Under the pieces are notes generated by a model, which had not been told where the DNA came from, searched no databases, and was given only the letters and a program-made list of their open reading frames with translations. This document shows positions 57,248-64,000 of a stretch of DNA of 64,000 nucleotides, one piece after another (the stretch's first letter is position 1; each line of letters begins with the position of its first letter). The stretch comes from Oncomelania hupensis (lineage: Eukaryota > Mollusca > Gastropoda > Littorinimorpha > Pomatiopsidae), in assembly GCA_036898135.1 (NCBI GenBank), contig CM072512.1:41218618-41282617 (forward strand), given 5' to 3'. Made by a program: the position numbers and the translations under genes.

Positions 57248-57444
57248 GAGAAGAAGAAGAAGAAGAAGAAGAAGAAGAAGAAGAAGAAGAAGAAGAAGAA
57301 GAAGAAGAAGAAGGGGGCGGATAAAAAATGGTGGAGGGTGCAGATGCTTCTGCTGCTGCTGCTGGAGAAGAAGAAGAAGAAGAAGAAGAAGAAGAAGAAG
57401 AAGAAGATGAACAAGATGAACAAGAACAAGAACAAAAGGAAGAA

Positions 57445-57518
<74 letters not shown>

Positions 57519-57588
57519 GAACTAGTAGAACAAGAACTAGAAAAACAAGAAGAACAAAAATAACGAAAACAAGAAGGAAGAAGAAGAA

Positions 57589-57640
<52 letters not shown>

Positions 57641-57643
57641 GTA

Positions 57644-57719
<76 letters not shown>

Positions 57720-57783
57720 GAAAAAAAAGAAGAAGAAGAAAGTATGTCTGTATTTGTACACCAACCTGTTCCTACAAAGAATA

Positions 57784-57867
<84 letters not shown>

Positions 57868-57945
57868 TTTTTGATGATGAACAAGAACTAGTAGAACAAG
57901 AACTAGAAAAACAAGAAGAACAAAAATAACGAAAACAAGAAGGAA

Positions 57946-58032
<87 letters not shown>

Positions 58033-58092
58033 AAAAAAAGAAGAAGAAGAAAGTATGTCTGTATTTCTACACCAACCTGTTCCTACAAAGAA
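57248..58092. repeat. GAA/GAT triplet cluster with composite tandem duplication
   Basis: (GAA)n at 57248-57312 and 57366-57406. (GAT)n at 57444-57513, 57589-57718, 57783-57867 and 57946-58032. A composite unit occurs twice, at 57509-57782 and 57876-58092. It contains AACAAGAACTAGTAGAACAA, then GAACAAAAATAACGAAAACA, a GAT array, and GTATGTCTGTATTT with ACCAACCTGTTCCTACAAAG. All long frames here are low-complexity artefacts. Confidence 0.93.
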
Positions 58093-58094
58093 TG

Positions 58095-58395
58095 TAAAGG
58101 AACCTGTGGAGTACTTACTATAGCTTTGATGGAGTACATAAAGTGATTTGTTCTCCCGTCAAAGTTCCTCTTGTCGTACTAAGTGCAATATATGCATGCC
58201 CCAACGAGATTAATGGCCGGAATGGGACGGATGTGAAAATCCAATCACTGTCAGGGTATATTCTCCTCTTGGTTTTTGTTCGTCTTCCCAATTGCTGGCC
58301 TTATTTTTTTCTTGCTTCCTCTTCTTCTTCGAATAGTTTTCTTTCTTGCTCATCGTATTGCCTGTCTTCTTTGTTGTTTTTTGTTGTTGCACTGC
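58095..58395. other. No recognisable feature
   Basis: Short stretch between triplet arrays. No gene signal. Confidence 0.5.
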
Positions 58396-58396
58396 T

Positions 58397-58536
58397 TCTT
58401 CTTCTTCTTCTTCTTCTTCTTCTTCTTCTTCTTCTTCTTCTTCTTCTTCTTCTTCTTCTTCTTCTTCTTCTTCTTCTTCTTCTTCTTCTTCTTCTTCTAC
58501 TACTTCTTCTTCTTCTTCGTCTCCTCCTCCTCTTTC
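58397..58536. repeat. (TTC)n microsatellite
   Basis: About 33 perfect TTC triplets followed by interrupted TTC, TAC and TCC triplets. Confidence 0.95.
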
Positions 58537-58539
58537 TCC

Positions 58540-59055
58540 TTCTTGTTTTCGTTCATCTCGTCTGTGTTTTCTCTCCTCTTCCTACTCATCTTCTTTCTTC
58601 GTTTCTCCCGATCTGCTGTGCAAATACACCATTAACAGGGGAATCGAAGAAATGCGTTTACATTCTGTATGCTCTTTCTTCCTTCCATTTCCCAAACTCT
58701 TTAGACAAGTGTAAATACTGTTCGCTGAAGTTTACGAAGACAAAATTGTCTAGATGCCGTTGAAGTTTGTTTTAGAAAGCAAGGAATGTGATGCGCTCTT
58801 TTAATCACGCGTCTTTTACTTCAAGCTTTGATGACAGTCTTCTTATATCCATGCCCATATCGATTTTCAAAACTACTTCCATGGTTCCGAGTTAGCTGTT
58901 GTACTAACACGATGTTATATGAGCAATGTTCATTCAAACACTTGAGCCTAATACCAATAGACATAATGTTAAACAGGAACTGTTAATTTAGTCTAACGAT
59001 CAACGTCAAGGAAAGGAGTTCTGGACTTATTCTACCAAGGGATTTCCACTGTACC
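58540..59055. other. No recognisable feature
   Basis: Unique sequence after a pyrimidine-rich edge. No gene signal. Confidence 0.5.
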
Positions 59056-59057
59056 AT

Positions 59058-59177
59058 GAAGACGAAGAAGAAGAAGAAGAAGAAGAAGAAGTAGAAGAGG
59101 AAGAGGAAGAGGAAGAAGAAGAAGAAGAAGAAGAAGAAGAAGAAGAAGAAGAAGAAGAAGAAGAAGAAGAAGAAGAA

Positions 59178-59209
<32 letters not shown>

Positions 59210-59307
59210 AGAATAAGTAGTAGTAGTAGTAGTAGAAGAAGAAGAAGAAGAAAAAGAAGAAGAAGAAGAAGAAGAAGAAGACGAAGAAGAAGAAGAAGAA
59301 GAAGAAG

Positions 59308-59394
<87 letters not shown>

Positions 59395-59588
59395 AAGAAG
59401 AAGAAGAAGAAGAAGAAGAAGAAGAAGAAGAAGAAGAAGAAGAAGAAGAAGAAGAAGAAGAAGAAGAAAAAGAAACTAAAGAAAAAAGTAAAGACACAAG
59501 TAATGCAAAGAAGAAGGCAAAGAGAAGCAGGCAAGAAGAAGAAGAAGAAGAAGAAGAAGAAGAAGATGATGATGATGATGACGACGTT
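59058..59588. repeat. Alternating (GAA)n and (TAG)n array
   Basis: A block of about 420 bp alternates (GAA)n with (TAG)n at 59214-59236 and 59336-59394. It is followed after a 60 bp gap by GAA and GAT at 59538-59580. Frame is kept across most switches, giving 188- and 236-codon minus-strand frames that are artefacts. Confidence 0.95.
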
Positions 59589-59639
59589 GACAATGATGAT
59601 AATTACGATGACGTATTCTAAAGGATGATAACGACGATG

Positions 59640-60235
59640 ATGGTGAAATGGAACGGTTGATGAACCAAGTTCGGTGCCAGCAGGGAAAATCAATACTGTT
59701 TAAAGGGAAGTCTGTTCCTTTCACCAACAGATTTTTTTTCTCCCCTTTCCCGCCTTAAATTTCCGAATCTGGGTCAATGTTGTCCACTCTTCACTTCTTC
59801 AGGCTTTATTTTTTTTATATGTATCTAACGCTGGGGCGTAAGTGAACTGGGCAAGGAAGCAAAAAGGCATGCAGGCATGAATTTAAAACAAAAACAAAAC
59901 AAACAAAAAACTTGGTGCTAAATGCACAGATATGCGTAGACACCCTACAAGCACTGAAATGTACACATAGAAAGACAGAAAGAAAGACACTCACACAAAC
60001 ACACACGCACCACAACACACGCGTACACAAATGCAATATTCACAAGCGCTCACACAGTGCGCGAGCGTGCGTGTGTGCGTGTGTGTCTGTCTGTCTGTCT
60101 ATCTGTGTGTGCCTGAGTGTGTCGGTGGCTGCGTCCATGTATCTACGTCCATATTTGCGATTTTGTTTGTTTTGTTTTCCCCAAGCGCCCTGAGTAATGC
60201 TGCCAGCATAGGGCTGAGCGCGTGACAACAAGTAT
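59640..60235. other. No recognisable feature
   Basis: CA/GT-rich interval (59990-60125) with no gene signal. Confidence 0.5.
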
Positions 60236-60236
60236 A

Positions 60237-60237
<1 letters not shown>

Positions 60238-60327
<90 letters not shown>

Positions 60328-60362
60328 GTCGTCGTCGTCGTCGTCGCCATCATCATCATCAT
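60238..60362. repeat. (CAT)n with (CGT)n microsatellite
   Basis: About 28 CAT triplets, a short run of CGT triplets, then CAT again. Confidence 0.95.
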
Positions 60363-60364
60363 TA

Positions 60365-60750
60365 TCTTGTCTGTGTCTCTGATTTCCGAGAAAGAGGATT
60401 TACAATGTGCCTAGGCAAGTACACATGCTAGTGCGCGCTCCAAGTTCGATCGTCAGAAGAGACGCACCAACGCAATAATAATAAAGTATGGTCTTAATAG
60501 TGCGGTAAGGGAAAAAAAGCATTACAGCGTACATGAGAAAAACAAAACTGGAAACTCGGTCAAAACCTAACTTCTAAAAAAATTGTTTAACCCAATTTTG
60601 TTATTGGCGAAAATGCAGCAAGTGTAATACTGAATTGACTTGACTTGACTAGGTTTGGGGGAAAGAAAGGTGACTACTGATGAAAAAATAACTTATTATT
60701 TACATAATCACTATATTATTTACGTCAATAAATCATGATATAGGCAAATA
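60365..60750. other. No recognisable feature
   Basis: AT-rich flank of element C. AAGGC at 60750-60754 is the predicted target duplication of that element. Confidence 0.5.
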
Positions 60751-60754
60751 AGGC

Positions 60755-61417
60755 TGTTACACTCGGTTTGATGTTGGAGTTTTCTATCAGTATCTGATTC
60801 AGCCCCGATGCTTGAATTCCTGATAGTTGTGTAACTCAGATTCGTTTATTCACGCAACCCGCTCAAGCAGCATACAAGTCACAAAGTCGACGTATGAAGT
60901 TTTCCACTTTTATTCAGCACACATCAACAACTGCATACAATCGCTCAATCGCCTTTCCACTCTCAAATTTACTTTCCAATTCACTATCAACAACAATCAA
61001 CATCTCAACTTTTTTAACAGTATGGTGCTTATATAGTCTCTCTACATATACGGGAATAAACGAGAATAATCCTACATAAAACACCACAACCAATCAAAAT
61101 TAATTTCATCATCACGTGACTCACGTCATACAACCTCATTTGGAATGGAAGCTTCCATGGTAACCAACAGAATAATCCACACGCTTCGATCGATAGTAAA
61201 CAACTGACTCGAGAACGTTCTCAAATAATGTCGAGCAACTAAAAACATCAACGTTACACAAAGCTTCTTCTAATAACAACGCAAAATCAAATCAAAGATA
61301 AATACACTCTATTACTGCATGCGTTGCAAAAATAAAACGAACAAGCCTACCATTGCACTCGCTTCACACATAACATCGTGCGCATTTCATACGCACCATT
61401 CGCGTTTCAACGTAACA
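60755..61417 (-). repeat. Element C 3' LTR (inferred)
   Basis: Bounded by perfectly inverted ends TGTTAC (60755-60760) and GTAACA (61412-61417). It directly follows a G-rich tract on the minus strand. Only one copy is in the window, so the LTR is inferred from its ends, position and size. Confidence 0.75.
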
Positions 61418-61430
61418 TAACCCCCCACTC
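61418..61430 (-). other. Element C polypurine-tract candidate
   Basis: Minus-strand GAGTGGGGGGTTA directly precedes the LTR start TGTTACG. Confidence 0.6.
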
Positions 61431-61609
61431 AAGAAGAAATTTACTTAATTTCTTTCAACAACGTTGAAACGTAATGCCCAAACAAAATCAGAAATTAAAA
61501 CTTATTTCAGTCTGTCTGAACACTGTCAATGTTCTCAGCTCATTCACACAAAGTTTTTCATCTGCAAGTCTTTCTGGATACTGTCAATGTTCACAGATCA
61601 TTTACCCAG

Positions 61610-64000
61610 TCAACGTTTTTCCATCCGCAAGGAAACGACGCCCTCGTCAGTTGCGGTTGTCATCGGCCCAGGGTCAAAGACGACGATCACGTGGGCTTTC
61701 CTGGAGTCAGTGCATCCTCCGTTGTCTTTTTCTTCCGTCGGATGTCCGACGCAGTCGACGTTGTCAGCTCCCAGAATGCATTTGCTGGGTCTCACGGTCA
61801 GGTTGGCTTCTGCGGGACGGTGGAACAGCTCCCTCAAGGTCTGCAGATGCTCCTTCCAGGTCTGGGTGTGGACTTCATGTTCGACCAAAGTCGTAGAGCC
61901 TGGGACATCATTGAAGTTATGGGGAAACTCGCCCATAAGGTCCTTGAGCTCCAACTTTTGACCTTCCGTCAAGCTCGGTCCTAGCTCAAAAACATCATCG
62001 ATGCCTTCTTTGCTGTGGAAGTCTCCAAGTTCCAACAGTTCCTTACTGTCAAAGCTGTTGTCGATCTCAGCTGCTGTTGCTACGTGTACAGTCTCTGGCG
62101 GCCTCTCCGCGTACAGCTTAAGGAGGTTGGCGTGGTATATCTTGGAATGCTGGCCGACCTTCACCTTATAGTCGTTGATCCCCACCACGGTCTCCACTTC
62201 GTACGGGCCTTTCCACTGCATCAGCAACTTATTATGATCGGTAGGTAGCAGCACCAGCACTTTGTTGCCAGGTTTGAACTTCCTGTTCACAGCCCTACGA
62301 TCATAGTAGTGCTTTCCACAGTCCTGGGATTTCTTCAGGTTTTCTCTGGCTATCTCGAGAGTCTGCTCCAGCTTCTCCCGTAGCTCAAACACGTACTGGT
62401 AGCTGTTCTTCACCTCTGGGGTCTCTACTTCTTTCGTCCACAGTTCTTTTAGGATGTGCATCGGCCCTCGGATGGTTCTTCCGTACAGCAGCTCGAACGG
62501 AGAAAAGCCGGTGGACTCCTGCGGTACTTCTCTGTAGGCGAAAAGTAAGGCGTTGATATAGCGATGCCATTGTCTGGGCTGCTCGCTGCACAGTTTCTTC
62601 AGGGTGGACTTCAGCGTAGCATTGAACTTCTCGACAAGCCCGTTGCACATCGGATGGTAGGGTGTCGTAGTCAAATGCCGGATGCTCAGCAGTCTGTTGA
62701 CCTCCTTCATGCAGTCAGAGACGAACTGCGTCCCGAGGTCTGTCAGGATCTCTTCAGGCACTCCAAGTCTACTGAACATGTCCACCAGTGCCTCTGCTAC
62801 AGTTTCAGTGTCAATCTTCTTCAGTGGCACTGCTTCTGGGTACCGAGTCGCATAGTCTACTAAAGTCAGTACCCATCGATGACCTTCTTCACTCGGAGGT
62901 CTTATTTCGCCGATTAAGTCTAAGGCCACCCTCTTGAAAGGTCGGTCGATCAAAGGCATTCTCTGCATTGGCACTTTAGGGACCCATCCTCGAGGTATGG
63001 TCTTCTGGCAAATGTCACATGATCGACAGAAACGGCTGACGTCCGCATGAAGTCCTGGCCAGTAGAACACCGCCTGGATTCTGTCTGACGTCTTCTTGAT
63101 GCCTAGGTGACCTCCCATGATTGAGTCATGCGCTACTTCCATCACTTGGCGCCTTAGGGGTAATGGTACCAGTACTTGACGTAGTGGTTTCCCTCCGTTG
63201 ACCCTCGGGTGCTGGAAGATTCGATACAGGATCTTGGCCTTCACCTCGAAATAGACCGTGCCACTGCCCTTGGTCAGGTGGTCTTGGCGGTTCCTGTACT
63301 TGTTTAAAGTGCTGTCAGCTTCCTGGAGCTGGATCAGCTTATCTCTGTCCACGATGGCAGCTTTGGAGTTGTCGGCGACCTTCAGTGGCGTAGACGTCTT
63401 GTCTCTCTTGGCCTGGGCCCTGGTGGTGACAGCACCGACGATCTCTGGTCGGCAGGGCTGAGCCGGAGTAGCCACATTGTCCCGTAGCAGCTCTGCAAGG
63501 TCTCCATCGGGAAACGGCAATGGATCCTCCTCCACAACTTCGACGTGTTGAGTTGAGGCAGGACTCCACTCTGGATCGGGGTCGTCGGGTCGTCTCGCGC
63601 CGTCGATATTCCCGATCATCAAATCATACAGCGGCTTCTTCAGGCAAACCGCTTCGACTTCGCCTATGTAGAAAGGGGTGTTGACATGAATTTTTGCAAC
63701 TGGCGCTTTCACACATTTGCTGTCGGCCATAAGTGTCCATTTTGAATCGCCAGTGAACTGTTCTTTAGCGATTAGGTCTTCTCTGACGATGACCCCACTG
63801 CAGCCAGAGTCTCTTAAAACAGTCACTTCATGATTTCCGACGCGTCCCTTGGAAACAGGCATGTTCTGGACGGTCACAGCTGCGCTGGCGACGACGGGGA
63901 TGGATTTCCCGTTGGCAAGGAGAAGTTGGCCATCAGTCATGCACTCTTGCACGTCCGCAGGGGTAGCTGTGCGCTCGGTTTCACTCGGAAGGATGACGCT
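61610..64000 (-). pseudogene. Element C protease-integrase-RT remnant, partial
   Basis: Open frame from the right edge to a stop at 61610. Protease motif DSG in VLRDSGCSGVIV. TRAQAK in VGAVTTRAQAK. Integrase zinc motif HX7H..CX2C (HDSIMGGHLGI, CRSCDICQK). Catalytic D, D, E in VALDLIG, LTDLGTQF and CNGLVEKFN, 35 residues apart for the last two. GPY module in QWKGPYEVETVV. RT then begins (LKDLMGEFPHNFNDVPGST). It jumps from HEVHTQT directly to WKEHLQTLRELFHR, losing motifs A to C including the catalytic YxDD region. A second jump after CVGHP removes the RT end and RNase H, leaving a short tail. It cannot encode an active RT. Confidence 0.92.

Larger units (their letters stand above)
60755..64000 (-). 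mobile_element. Element C: Gmr1-like LTR retrotransposon, cut by window edge
   Basis: The 3' LTR and the protease-integrase part of pol are visible. Gag and the 5' LTR must lie beyond 64000. It belongs to a different lineage from A and B: the LTR is shorter (663 bp), the protease motif is DSG, and the sequence is well diverged. It shares the integrase-before-RT order and the TRAQAK linker. The RT core and RNase H are missing. Confidence 0.9.

Noticed and set aside
58346..59693. Long poly-Ser, poly-Phe and poly-Leu open frames
   Set aside because: All are translations of TTC/GAA/TAG arrays in different frames. No non-repetitive coding sequence is attached.

Overview
This 64 kb window looks like repeat-rich intergenic or intronic DNA from a eukaryotic, probably marine invertebrate, genome. 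A mollusc is my best guess. That guess rests on the overall mix of LINE, SINE, hAT, mariner and Ty3/gypsy families and on the density of microsatellites, not on any host gene. I could not support a single conserved host protein-coding gene. Every convincing protein belongs to a transposable element.

The main content is three LTR retrotransposons, all on the minus strand. Element A (14207-21815) has two 1629 bp LTRs that differ at one base. Element B (46302-54440) has 1556 and 1564 bp LTRs that differ only by three indels, and perfect GAAGC target duplications. Element C (60755 to beyond the right edge) shows its 3' LTR and most of pol. In all three, the integrase lies upstream of reverse transcriptase (Gag, protease, integrase, RT, RNase H). 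This is the unusual Ty1/copia-like order of Gmr1-type Ty3/gypsy elements. In A and B the Gag capsid resembles the SCAN domain, which is thought to descend from Gmr1-like capsids. Each element is defective in a different way. A has an in-frame fusion of integrase into RT plus one TAG. B has four frameshifts. C lacks the RT core and RNase H.

Layout. 0-3.7 kb: short tandem repeats, a decayed array carrying microsatellites, a LINE 3' end and a 5S/tRNA-like SINE. 4-14 kb: AT-rich DNA with several inverted-repeat elements, a tRNA-headed SINE and LINE relics. 14.2-21.8 kb: element A, inserted in a TTA microsatellite. 22-45 kb: LINE fragments, SINEs, a hAT relic, a mariner-type MITE, minisatellites and long stretches without recognisable features. 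46.3-54.4 kb: element B. 54.4-56.8 kb: a second 5S/tRNA-like SINE and a LINE 3' end with a clear 10 bp target duplication. 57.2-60.4 kb: an exceptional cluster of GAA, GAT, TAG, TTC and CAT arrays. 60.8-64 kb: element C.

The functional links are parasitic. LTR elements encode Gag, protease, integrase and RT. LINE RTs probably serve the SINEs through shared 3' tails. The non-autonomous inverted-repeat elements depend on transposases encoded elsewhere.
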